From contig NZ_AP022593.1 of NCBI RefSeq assembly GCF_010731815.2, forward strand, positions 2,294,001 to 2,358,000: a stretch of 64,000 bases of DNA. The letters run 5' to 3'. The DNA is from Mycolicibacterium arabiense. GTDB taxonomy: Bacteria; Actinomycetota; Actinomycetes; Mycobacteriales; Mycobacteriaceae. Below are positions 39,740-47,754 of this stretch, one piece after another (within the stretch, counting starts at the first letter, position 1; the number at the start of each line of letters is the position of its first letter). Position numbers and translations under genes: made by a program. The notes under the pieces are model-generated. The model ran no database searches, had not been told where the DNA came from, and saw only the letters and a list, made by a program, of their open reading frames with translations.

Positions 39740-41179
39740 CTAGGGGTTGGGCTGGCGAATCTGAGCGACGGCCGAGCGGATGTGGTGCAGGATCCGCGAT
39801 GCCGAGGTCGGTGCTGCTGCGGGGCCGGGGTCGGCTGCTGCGAGCCCCGCGGCGCGCGCGTGCACGAACGCCGCCGTGCCCGCGGCCTCTGCGGGGGGCA
39901 GACCGGCCGCCAGCAGGCTGCCGATCATGCCGGACAGCAGATCACCCGATCCCGCGGTCGCCGCCCAGGACTGGCCTGCGCGGTTCAGGTACACCGCGCC
40001 TGCCGCTCCTTCGGCCGCCGGGTCGGCCACGACCGTCACGTTGCCCTTCAGCAGCACCGTCGCACCGAACGCGTCGGCCAGCTTGCGGGCCGCGCCCACT
40101 CGGTCCTCACCCGGGGGATGTCCGGCGAGGCGGGCGAACTCGCCCGCATGCGGGGTCAGGACGGTAGGCGCTGATCGCCGTGCGACGACGTCGGGATGGG
40201 CGGCAAGGATCGTCAACGCATCGGCGTCGACGATCACGGGGAGGTCGGTGTCGAGCGCGAACCACAGGGCAGCGGCCCCCGCCTCGTCGGTACCGATCCC
40301 GGGACCCACCACCCAGGCCTGCACGCGGCCTGCGGCCTGCATCGACGGTGTCGCGATGACCTCCGGCCAGTGCGAGACGACCTCGGCTGCAGCGGTTCCG
40401 GCGTAGCGCACCATTCCCGAGGTCGCGGCGACGGCGGCGCCGGTGCACAGGATCGCCGCGCCCGGGTAGGTGGCCGAGCCGGCCAGGACGCCGGTGACGC
40501 CCTGGGTGTACTTGTCGTCGTGTGCGCCGGGGACCGGCCACCGGGCCGCGACGTCGGCGGCCTCCATGGAGCGCACATCCGCATCGGGCAGGTCGAGTCC
40601 GATGTCGACGAGTTCGACGCGACCGCACTCCCCGAGGGCGTGCACCGGCTTTAAGCCGCCGAACGTGACGGTCAGCGCCGACTCGACGTGTGGACCGTCG
40701 GCGGCTCCGGTGTGCACGTCGATGCCGCTGGGCAGGTCGACGGCCACCACGGGTATCCCCCGGGCGGCGACGTCGTCGAACAGTTCGGCTGCGCCGGGGC
40801 GCAGCGGGCCGGAGGCCGAGATCCCCACGACGCCGTCGATCACCAGATCCGTTGCGCTGGGCACTGATTCGACGATCCGGCCGCCTGCGCGCCGAAATGC
40901 GGCCAGGCCCTCACGGTGTGCCCGCTCGGGGTCAAGCAGCACGGCCGTCGCTGCCGCGCCGCGACGACGCAGGTGCGTCGCTGCCCACAGCGCGTCACCA
41001 CCGTTGTCCCCGGAGCCGACGACGGCACAGACGCCGCGTCCCGCGACGGTGCCCAGTTCGCGGGCAATCGCCATCGCGAGCCCGTAGGCGGCACGGCGCA
41101 TCAGCGCACCGTCTGGCAGTTCGGCCAGCAGTGGCGCTTCAGCGGCGCGGATCTCGTCGGCCGAGTAGTAGTGGCGCAT
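39740..41179 (-). CDS. nnr: Bifunctional NAD(P)H-hydrate epimerase/dehydratase
   Basis: This 479-residue repair enzyme for hydrated NAD(P)H has an N-terminal YjeF epimerase domain (GSGDNGGDALWAATHLRRRG, about 50-70) and a C-terminal ADP-dependent dehydratase domain (LTPHAGEFARL, and GSGDLLSGMIGSLLA near the end with the catalytic Asp). It corresponds to M. tuberculosis Rv3433c. It is the first gene of the operon running to tsaD. Confidence 0.94.
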   Translation of the reverse strand: MRHYYSADEIRAAEAPLLAELPDGALMRRAAYGLAMAIARELGTVAGRGVCAVVGSGDNGGDALWAATHLRRRGAAATAVLLDPERAHREGLAAFRRAGGRIVESVPSATDLVIDGVVGISASGPLRPGAAELFDDVAARGIPVVAVDLPSGIDVHTGAADGPHVESALTVTFGGLKPVHALGECGRVELVDIGLDLPDADVRSMEAADVAARWPVPGAHDDKYTQGVTGVLAGSATYPGAAILCTGAAVAATSGMVRYAGTAAAEVVSHWPEVIATPSMQAAGRVQAWVVGPGIGTDEAGAAALWFALDTDLPVIVDADALTILAAHPDVVARRSAPTVLTPHAGEFARLAGHPPGEDRVGAARKLADAFGATVLLKGNVTVVADPAAEGAAGAVYLNRAGQSWAATAGSGDLLSGMIGSLLAAGLPPAEAAGTAAFVHARAAGLAAADPGPAAAPTSASRILHHIRSAVAQIRQPNP

Positions 41180-41233
41180 CGATGGTCAGGATTCCATGCC
41201 GACGCGCACCGAGGGTGGCCGACGCGGAAACTC

Positions 41234-41256
41234 GCGGGGCCGGGCGCCGGCCCCGC
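41234..41256 (-). terminator. GC-rich hairpin after the VOC gene
   Basis: GCGGGGCCGG and its perfect complement form a 10-bp stem with a 3-base loop, 18 bases past the VOC gene stop. It separates this gene from nnr. Confidence 0.75.
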
Positions 41257-41273
41257 GCCGACGAGAGGCCCGC

Positions 41274-41678
41274 TCAGTCAGCGTGGTGGCACACGGCTTC
41301 CAGGTTGATGCCGTCGGGATCGAGGACGAACGCGCCGTAGTAGTCGGGCTGGTATTCGGGCCGCAGACCGGGCGGGAGCAGCGACGTGGCGCCCGCGGCC
41401 AGCGCTGCGTCGTAGAACGCGCGAACGGCGCCGCGGTCGGCGGCGGTGAAGGCTAGATGCATGTCGTCTCCGACCCGTCCGTCGGCGACGAGCCAGAAGA
41501 ACGGTTTGGGATCGCGACCGAAGCCGTGCATCTCGAGTTGACCGGGGCTCGCCGGGACTCGGAGCAGCTTGGTGATGCCCAGCGTTGCGAGCACGGGTTC
41601 GTAGAACGCCAGCGAGCGGGCCAGATCCGGCACGGCGATGTTGAGGTGATCGATGAGCGATCCGGCATAGTCGGGCAC
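41274..41678 (-). CDS. VOC (glyoxalase/bleomycin-resistance) family protein
   Basis: This 134-residue protein has paired beta-alpha-beta-beta-beta modules: HLNIAVPDLARSLAFYEPVL first, and DPDGINLEAVCH at the end with the metal-binding Glu. The His near the start (DHLN) and this Glu are typical metal ligands. It could be a small dioxygenase, lyase or resistance protein. It is divergent from a MarR gene across a long palindrome, which suggests MarR control. Confidence 0.83.
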   Translation of the reverse strand: MPDYAGSLIDHLNIAVPDLARSLAFYEPVLATLGITKLLRVPASPGQLEMHGFGRDPKPFFWLVADGRVGDDMHLAFTAADRGAVRAFYDAALAAGATSLLPPGLRPEYQPDYYGAFVLDPDGINLEAVCHHAD

Positions 41679-41693
41679 GAGACGCCTTCCGAG

Positions 41694-41740
41694 TAGAATT
41701 TACTGCACCGCGCATTATCTGCGCCGTGCAACTAAATCTA
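41694..41740. promoter_or_regulatory. Long imperfect palindrome between VOC and MarR genes
   Basis: Two 20-base arms pair at 15 positions around a 7-base centre (TAGAATTTACTGCAC on the left, GTGCAACTAAATCTA on the right). It lies in the divergent promoter region and is a likely MarR operator. Confidence 0.6.
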
Positions 41741-41767
41741 GTGAACCAGCTTCGAGCAGGAGACGCA

Positions 41768-42229
41768 ATGGCCGAGCGAGTACGGGACCGGGCGGCGGCC
41801 GTGCGCGACGCCCTCGAGGCACTCGCCGGGTGGCAGGTGCTCGTCGCGCAGTACAACGACCTGGTGGCGCGCAGCATCGGGGTGACGCCCACCGAAACGC
41901 AGTGCCTGTACGTGCTGAGCCGCTTCGGGCCGTCCACGCCGGGCGAACTCGCGCGGCGGATCAACCTCACCACCGGGGCCACCACCCGCATGCTCGACCG
42001 GCTGCTTGCTGCGGGGTACGTCACGCGGACGCCGGATCCTGCCGACCGGCGGCGTGTCATCATCGAGCCGGCCGGGGACGGGATCGGTCGCGTCGCGGCA
42101 CATTACGCGCTGTTGAACGCCGACCTCGCGGGTCTGTTGACCGATTTCGACGAGGCCGCCCTGGGCCGTCTTGCCGACTTCGCCCGCGCAGCCGAAGACG
42201 TCACCGAGCAGCACATCCGCGAGATGTAG
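41768..42229 (+). CDS. MarR-family transcriptional regulator
   Basis: This 153-residue winged-helix regulator has the motif STPGELARRINLTTGATTRM, LDRLLAAGYVTRTPDPADRR (wing). ATG at 41768 with AGGAG upstream is preferred; a GTG at 41726 would lie inside the palindrome. It is divergent from the VOC gene and probably represses it and itself. Confidence 0.87.
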   Translation: MAERVRDRAAAVRDALEALAGWQVLVAQYNDLVARSIGVTPTETQCLYVLSRFGPSTPGELARRINLTTGATTRMLDRLLAAGYVTRTPDPADRRRVIIEPAGDGIGRVAAHYALLNADLAGLLTDFDEAALGRLADFARAAEDVTEQHIREM

Positions 42230-42236
42230 CGCTGCG

Positions 42237-42722
42237 TTAGGACTTCCGCGCCGACCGGTCGTAGTGGCGGCGTGCCTTCATCCGGTTCCCACACCCACTC
42301 ATCGAGCACCAGCGGCCGGTTCCCGCACGACTGCGGTCCAAGAGGAACAACCGGCACTCGTCGTTGGCGCACGGACGCAACCGGCCCGGCATCGATGCCT
42401 GCAATTCGCCCCACGCCAGGACCATGCGCGCCGCCCACCCGGCGTCGAGGCGCCAGATGACCGAGCCATCGGCGATCGACGGCGTACGAACGACGTCGCG
42501 CAGATAGCCGGACAGAATGTCGGCCGACGACTCGCCACGCACCACGGCCTGCAGGGCGTCGCGCAGCACCCGCGCCGCGGCGACGCGCTCCCCCGGCGCC
42601 CCGTGGTCACGCAGCCATGCCCCGTCGAGGGACTCCGTCCGGCGGCCGTCCACCACGGGCGTCGTGTTCAGCAGATCGACCAGCGCGGCCTGATCCTCGG
42701 CGCCACTCATGCTAACCATCAT
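42237..42722 (-). CDS. CGNR zinc-finger regulator
   Basis: This 161-residue protein has an N-terminal ABATE-like ligand domain and a C-terminal CGNR zinc finger with ligands in CANDECRLFLLDRS and RWCSMSGCGNRMKARRHY. The family consists of stress-linked DNA-binding proteins. The start may be ATG 42722 or ATG 42710; neither has a clear ribosome site, so the transcript may be leaderless. It is divergent from a hydrolase gene across a repeated operator-like sequence. Confidence 0.85.
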   Translation of the reverse strand: MMVSMSGAEDQAALVDLLNTTPVVDGRRTESLDGAWLRDHGAPGERVAAARVLRDALQAVVRGESSADILSGYLRDVVRTPSIADGSVIWRLDAGWAARMVLAWGELQASMPGRLRPCANDECRLFLLDRSRAGTGRWCSMSGCGNRMKARRHYDRSARKS

Positions 42723-42793
42723 AGGCCACTTGACAGGTTAGACAAGAGCGGCTTGACTGAACTAACCATCAAACTAATTCAAAGGGGTTAGAC
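42711..42793. promoter_or_regulatory. Two tandem operator-like repeats, CTAACCATCA-N14-GGTTAGACA
   Basis: CTAACC and GGTTAG alternate at 42712, 42736, 42762 and 42786. They form two copies of an inverted-repeat unit spaced 50 bases apart: CTAACCATCA with GGTTAGACA. A TTGACA (42730-42735) adjoins the first GGTTAG. The array spans the entire divergent promoter between the CGNR gene and the hydrolase gene. Confidence 0.7.
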
Positions 42794-43666
42794 ATGACCG
42801 ATACGACGACGCACCACCGCTACGCGGACGTCCTCGGCCGCCGGCTCTTCTACCGGGAGGCAGGGCCCGCAGGTGCGCCGGTCGTCGTGCTGCTGCACGG
42901 CACCCCGGCCAGTTCGCACATGTACCGCAACCTGATTCCGGCGCTGGCCGACCGCTACCGCGTGATCGCGCCCGACTACCCCGGCTTCGGCCACTCCGAC
43001 GTTCCGTCGACCGACGAGTTCGACTACACCTTCGACACCCTGGCCCACCACGTCGACGCCCTGCTCGAGCAGCTCGGCGTCGACCGCTACGCGCTCTACG
43101 TCCAGGACTACGGCGCACCCGTCGGCTGGCGGCTCGCGCTGCGGCACCCCGAGCGGATCGCGGCGGTCGTCACCCAGAACGGCAACGCCTACGTCGAGGG
43201 CTTCGTCGGCGACGCGATGGAGCCGCTGTTCGCCTACGGTCGCGACCGGTCCGAGGCCAACGCCGCTGCCCTGCGCGAACTGATCAGCCCGGACGGTCTG
43301 GTGTGGCAGTTCACCCATGGCGTCGCCGACCCGTCGGTGGTCGATCCCGACGCGTGGGTCAACGCGCACGCGGCCGTCGCCGCCACCGTAGAACGGGTCG
43401 ACGCGCAGCTGGCGCTGTTCGCCGACTACATCGCGAACGTGGAGCTGTATCCGCGGGTGCACGAGTACTTCCGGGACTCCCAGGTGCCACTGCTCGCGGT
43501 ATGGGGGCGCAACGACGAGATCTTCGGCCCCGACGGCGCTCTCGCCTTCGGCCGCGACCTACCGCATGCGGAGATCAACCTGCTCGACGGCGGCCACTTC
43601 CTACTGGAGAGCAAGCTCGATGCCGTGGTGGCGTTGATGCGGCCGTTCCTCGCAGCGCATCTGTGA
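42794..43666 (+). CDS. Alpha/beta hydrolase, haloalkane dehalogenase/epoxide hydrolase type
   Basis: This 290-residue enzyme has the oxyanion motif HGTPASS, and its nucleophile elbow reads VQDYGAPVG, with Asp in place of Ser, as in haloalkane dehalogenases and epoxide hydrolases. The catalytic His is in DGGHFLLE. Substrate unknown. AAAGGGG precedes the ATG. It is divergent from the CGNR regulator and presumably controlled by it, and it converges with glmS. Confidence 0.87.
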   Translation: MTDTTTHHRYADVLGRRLFYREAGPAGAPVVVLLHGTPASSHMYRNLIPALADRYRVIAPDYPGFGHSDVPSTDEFDYTFDTLAHHVDALLEQLGVDRYALYVQDYGAPVGWRLALRHPERIAAVVTQNGNAYVEGFVGDAMEPLFAYGRDRSEANAAALRELISPDGLVWQFTHGVADPSVVDPDAWVNAHAAVAATVERVDAQLALFADYIANVELYPRVHEYFRDSQVPLLAVWGRNDEIFGPDGALAFGRDLPHAEINLLDGGHFLLESKLDAVVALMRPFLAAHL

Positions 43667-43673
43667 GGTCGCG

Positions 43674-45542
43674 CTACTCGACGGTGACCGACTTGGCGAG
43701 GTTGCGCGGCTTGTCCACGTCGTAGCCGCGGGCGCGGGCCACCTCGGCGGCGAACACCTGCAGCGGGATCGTCGACAGCAGCGGCTGGAACAGCGTGGAG
43801 ACCGCAGGCATCTCGATCAGGTGGTCGGCGTACGGGCGGACGGTGTCGTCCCCCTCCTCGGCGATCACGATCGTGATGGCGCCGCGGGCCTGGATCTCGC
43901 GGATGTTGCTCAGCAGCTTGCTGTGCAGCATCGCCGCGTTCTTCGGCGACGGCATCACGACGATCACGGGCAGGCCGTCCTCGATCAACGCGATCGGCCC
44001 GTGCTTGAGTTCACCGGCCGCGAAGCCCTCGGCGTGCATGTACGCCAGCTCCTTGAGCTTCAGCGCACCCTCGAGCGCCACCGGGTAGCCGACGTGGCGA
44101 CCCAGGAACAACACCGTCGGTGACATCGCGTACTGCTTGGCGAGTTCGGCGACCGGCTCCATGCAGGCGAGCACGCGCTCGACGCGCTCGGGCATCGCCT
44201 GCAGTTCCTGGTACTCCCTCGCGACCTCGTCGGGGTACTTGGTGCCCCTGGCCTGCGCGAGCGCCAGGCCGACGAGGTAGTTGGCGGCGATCTGGGCGAG
44301 GAACGTCTTGGTCGACGCGACGCCGATCTCCGGTCCGGCGCGGGTGTAGAGCACGGCGTCGGCCTCACGGGGAATCTGCGACCCGTTGGTGTTGCAGATC
44401 GCCAGCACCTTGGCCTTCTGCTCCTTGGCGTGCCGCACGGCCTCCAGGGTGTCGGCGGTCTCCCCCGACTGCGAGATCGCGATCACCAGCGTGCTGCGGT
44501 CGAGCACGGGGTCGCGGTAGCGGAACTCGCTGGCCAGTTCCACCTCGACGGGCAGTCGCGTCCAGTGCTCGATGGCGTACTTGGCCAGCAGACCGGAGTG
44601 ATACGCCGTGCCGCAGGCGACGATGAAGACCTTGTCGATCTCGCGCAGTTCCTGATCGGAGAGCCGCTGCTCGTCGAGCACGATGCGGCCGTCTGCGAAG
44701 TGGCCGAGCAGGGTTTCGGCGACGGCGGTCGGCTGCTCGGCGATCTCCTTGAGCATGAAGTACTCGTAGCCGCCCTTTTCGGCAGCCGAGAGGTCCCAGT
44801 CGATGTGGAACGGGCGGGCGCGGTCGGAGGCGTCGACGCCGTGGAAGTCAGTGATCTGGTAGCCGTCGGCAGTGAGGATCACGGCCTGGTCCTGACCCAG
44901 TTCAACGGCGTCGCGGGTGTGCTCGATGAACGCCGCGACATCGGACCCGATGAACATCTCGCCATCGCCGACGCCGACGACGAGCGGGGTGGAGCGCCGC
45001 GCGGCGACGATGGTGCCGGGGTCCTCGGCGTTGGCGAAGACCAGCGTGAAGTGGCCCTCGAGCCGCGGCAGGACTGCCATCACGGATCCGACGAAGTCAC
45101 CCGCGGTGGGGCCGTGGTGGTACTGCCACGAGACGAGGTGGACGGCGACCTCGGTGTCGGTGTCACTGGCGAACTCGACGCCGGTGGCCTCGAGTTCGGC
45201 GCGCAGCGCGGCGAAGTTCTCGATGATGCCGTTGTGGACGACGGCGATCTTGCCCGCGGCGTCGCGATGCGGGTGCGCGTTGCGGTCGGTGGGACGGCCG
45301 TGCGTGGCCCAGCGGGTGTGGCCGACGCCGGTGCTGCCTGCGAGCACGCCGCCGTCGGTGTCGTCGAGAGCGGCCTCGAGATTGGCCAGCCTGCCCGCGC
45401 GTCGGCGGACGGTCAGCCCGCCGTCACCATCGAGTAGCGCGACGCCCGACGAGTCGTAGCCGCGGTACTCCATGCGGCGCAGGGCGTCCACCACGATGCC
45501 GCGGGCGGGCCGCTGCCCCACGTAGCCGACGATTCCACACAC
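43674..45542 (-). CDS. glmS: Glucosamine-6-phosphate synthase
   Basis: This 622-residue aminotransferase makes GlcN-6-P from Fru-6-P and glutamine, the first step to UDP-GlcNAc. The GTG start places the nucleophile as Cys2 (CGIVGYVGQ), which becomes N-terminal after processing. The class II amidotransferase domain covers residues 2-240, followed by two SIS isomerase domains (ISQSGETADT). The C-terminus KPRNLAKSVTVE is typical. The same pathway continues with glmM in this window. No glmS ribozyme is expected or seen. Confidence 0.96.
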   Translation of the reverse strand: MCGIVGYVGQRPARGIVVDALRRMEYRGYDSSGVALLDGDGGLTVRRRAGRLANLEAALDDTDGGVLAGSTGVGHTRWATHGRPTDRNAHPHRDAAGKIAVVHNGIIENFAALRAELEATGVEFASDTDTEVAVHLVSWQYHHGPTAGDFVGSVMAVLPRLEGHFTLVFANAEDPGTIVAARRSTPLVVGVGDGEMFIGSDVAAFIEHTRDAVELGQDQAVILTADGYQITDFHGVDASDRARPFHIDWDLSAAEKGGYEYFMLKEIAEQPTAVAETLLGHFADGRIVLDEQRLSDQELREIDKVFIVACGTAYHSGLLAKYAIEHWTRLPVEVELASEFRYRDPVLDRSTLVIAISQSGETADTLEAVRHAKEQKAKVLAICNTNGSQIPREADAVLYTRAGPEIGVASTKTFLAQIAANYLVGLALAQARGTKYPDEVAREYQELQAMPERVERVLACMEPVAELAKQYAMSPTVLFLGRHVGYPVALEGALKLKELAYMHAEGFAAGELKHGPIALIEDGLPVIVVMPSPKNAAMLHSKLLSNIREIQARGAITIVIAEEGDDTVRPYADHLIEMPAVSTLFQPLLSTIPLQVFAAEVARARGYDVDKPRNLAKSVTVE

Positions 45543-45640
45543 GGCGTCAAGGGTAGTGCAGGAACCCCTGCGGACCCGATTCGCGACCCGACCGCACCTG
45601 CGTGCATCCCAGGTCGGACCCGTTGCGATAACGTCATCGC

Positions 45641-46486
45641 GTGGCCAAGACCAAGAAGCTGTTCGCTTCCTTGACCCGGCGGGGCCCACACCGCGTATTG
45701 CGCGGTGACCTGGCGTTCGCCGGCCTGTCCGGGTCGGTGTTCACCCCCGAGAAGGGGCTGAACCTGCCGGCCATCGCGTTCGGCCACGACTGGCTCGCCG
45801 CCGCGGACCGCTACCACGGCCTGCTCGAGCACCTCGCGTCCTGGGGCATCGTCGCGGCCGCCCCGAACACCGAGCGCAGCGTCGCGCCGTCGGTGCTCAA
45901 CCTGGCCTTCGACCTCGGGACGACGCTCGACATCGTCTCCGGGGTGCGGCTGGGCACCGGCAAGATCAGCGTCCACCCCCGCAAGCTCGGCGTGGTCGGA
46001 CACGGTTTCGGCGGTTCGGCGGCGGTGTTCACCGCGGCCGGGATGCCGGAGAGGACGCGGGCCGTCGTCGCGCTGTTCCCGTCGGTGACGAGCCCTCCGA
46101 CGATCGAGCCCGCGCGCAACCTGCGCGTGCCCGGCCTGATCCTGGCCGATCCCGGCGACCCGATGTCGCTCCGGTCCAATGCGACCGAACTGGCCAGGGT
46201 GTGGCCGGACTCGACCTTGCGCGCCGCCAAGAACGTCAAGGCCGGCGGGTTGATCGAGGGCCGGCGGATCGCTCGGGTCGTCGGCCTGCCGGGTGCGGAC
46301 AAGGAGACGCAGAAGATCGTGCGGGCGCTGCTCACCGGTTACCTGCTGAATCAGCTGAACGGCGACAAGACCTACCTGGAGTTCAGCGACCCCAACGTCG
46401 CCCTCCCGAACACCGAGGTGCTCGATCCGTTCGCCGACGACCCGGTCGCGCTGGAGAACAAGGTCGTCACCCTCCTCAAGCCCTGA
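45641..46486 (+). CDS. Alpha/beta hydrolase (Rv3438-like)
   Basis: This 281-residue protein is close to M. tuberculosis Rv3438. The fold is a dienelactone-hydrolase-like alpha/beta hydrolase with AIAFGHDWL and the elbow GHGFGGSAA, where Phe replaces the nucleophile Ser, so it may not be catalytically active in the usual way. No signal peptide. GTG start at 45641. It is divergent from glmS. Confidence 0.85.
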   Translation: MAKTKKLFASLTRRGPHRVLRGDLAFAGLSGSVFTPEKGLNLPAIAFGHDWLAAADRYHGLLEHLASWGIVAAAPNTERSVAPSVLNLAFDLGTTLDIVSGVRLGTGKISVHPRKLGVVGHGFGGSAAVFTAAGMPERTRAVVALFPSVTSPPTIEPARNLRVPGLILADPGDPMSLRSNATELARVWPDSTLRAAKNVKAGGLIEGRRIARVVGLPGADKETQKIVRALLTGYLLNQLNGDKTYLEFSDPNVALPNTEVLDPFADDPVALENKVVTLLKP

Positions 46487-46500
46487 TCCGAATCACCCAA

Positions 46501-46529
46501 CCAACCGGTTGGGATGCTATACATCTCCC
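46501..46529 (+). promoter_or_regulatory. Palindrome and -10 of a leaderless gene
   Basis: The perfect palindrome CCAACCGGTTGG (46501-46512) is followed by TATACA (46518-46523), a good -10. This lies only 7 bases before the ATG at 46530, so transcription would start at or next to the start codon. A TetR-type repressor at the palindrome would block the promoter. Confidence 0.6.
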
Positions 46530-47570
46530 ATGCGCACAGGCATCTTCCTCAGTTACGCCGACGGCTTCCGCGAGGCCGCCGACCAAGTCGTCGAGCTGGA
46601 GAGGGTGGGCGTCGACATCGCGCTCGTCGCCGAGGCCTACTCGTACGACGCCATCAGCCAGCTGGGCTACCTCGCGGCGAAGACCTCGCGGATCGAGCTG
46701 GGCTCCGGCGTCGTCCCCATCTACAGCCGCACGCCGTCGCTGCTGGCGATGACCGCCGCCGGACTCGACTACGTGTCCGACGGCCGCTTCCGGCTCGGCA
46801 TCGGTACGTCCGGCCCGCAGGTCGTCGAAGGCTTTCACGGGGTTCCGTTCGACGCACCGCTGGGGCGCACCAGGGAGGTCGTCGAGATCTGCAGGCAGGT
46901 CTGGCGCCGAGAGAACGTGAACTTCGACGGCAAGCACTACCAGGTTCCGCTGCCGAGCGACCGCGGCACCGGCCTCGGCAAGTCCCTGCACCTGATCAAT
47001 CATCCGGTGCGGGAACGCATTCCGATCACCATCGCCTCGCTCGGGCCGAAGAACGTCGAACTGACCGCCGAGATCGCCGAGGGCTGGCAGCCCGTGTTCT
47101 TCTACCCGGAGAAGGCCGATGCGGCGTTCGGTGACGCACTGCGCGCCGGATTCGCCAAGCGCGATCCCGAACTCGGACCGCTCGACGTCATGGTCTCGGC
47201 GACGCTGGCCATCGGCGACGACGTCGAGGATCGGCTGGCGTGGGCGAAACCCCAACTGGCGCTGTACATCGGCGGCATGGGCGCGCGGGGCAAGAACTTC
47301 TACCACGCGCTGGCCACCCGGTACGGCTTCGGCGACGTGGCCGACCGCATCCAGGACCTCTACCTCGCCGGACAGAAGGCCGAGGCGATCAACGCCGTCC
47401 CGGACGAGCTGGTGCGCAACGTGTCCCTGATCGGTCCCCGCGGATTCGTGAAGGAGCGGCTGGACGCGTTCGCCGAAGCCGGCGTCACCACGCTGCTGGT
47501 GCACCCGCTCGCTACGGAAGCCCGGGAACAGGTGCGCTACGTCGAGGAATTGGTCGCCCTCGCGAAGTAG
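46530..47570 (+). CDS. LLM-class F420-dependent oxidoreductase
   Basis: This 346-residue luciferase-like TIM-barrel protein resembles mycobacterial F420-dependent oxidoreductases (GIFLSYADGFREAADQVVEL, RIELGSGVVPIYSRTPSLLA, GTSGPQVVEGFHG). The substrate cannot be inferred. ATG at 46530 begins MRTGIFLSY. A start 21 bases earlier overlaps the promoter and is rejected. The mRNA is probably leaderless. Confidence 0.88.
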   Translation: MRTGIFLSYADGFREAADQVVELERVGVDIALVAEAYSYDAISQLGYLAAKTSRIELGSGVVPIYSRTPSLLAMTAAGLDYVSDGRFRLGIGTSGPQVVEGFHGVPFDAPLGRTREVVEICRQVWRRENVNFDGKHYQVPLPSDRGTGLGKSLHLINHPVRERIPITIASLGPKNVELTAEIAEGWQPVFFYPEKADAAFGDALRAGFAKRDPELGPLDVMVSATLAIGDDVEDRLAWAKPQLALYIGGMGARGKNFYHALATRYGFGDVADRIQDLYLAGQKAEAINAVPDELVRNVSLIGPRGFVKERLDAFAEAGVTTLLVHPLATEAREQVRYVEELVALAK

Positions 47571-47754
47571 ACCCGGGGTGATGCGCGTCTCCTAATTGGG
47601 GGGCCGCACCGTCAGTCGGTTAGAGTGGTCGCAGCGGCATCGTCAGTTCTGCCTTTTGCCGCTTCTCGTTCGTTCACACCGAGACCAGATCTTGGCGCCG
47701 CGGAGACCCGCGCCGGGCAGAACGACCACTCGACTTTCGGAGTTTCACACCACC
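47571..47754 (+). other. Long leader region of the DEAD-box helicase gene
   Basis: TAGAGT within CGGTTAGAGTGG (about 47613-47624) fits a -10 and would give a leader of about 120 bases. Small hairpins are possible. Cold-shock helicases often have long structured leaders; nothing more specific is visible. Confidence 0.35.

Noticed and set aside
42711..42793. CRISPR-like array
   Set aside because: The repeated CTAACC/GGTTAG units alternate in orientation, occur only twice as a pair and lie in a promoter, so they are operators and not CRISPR repeats.
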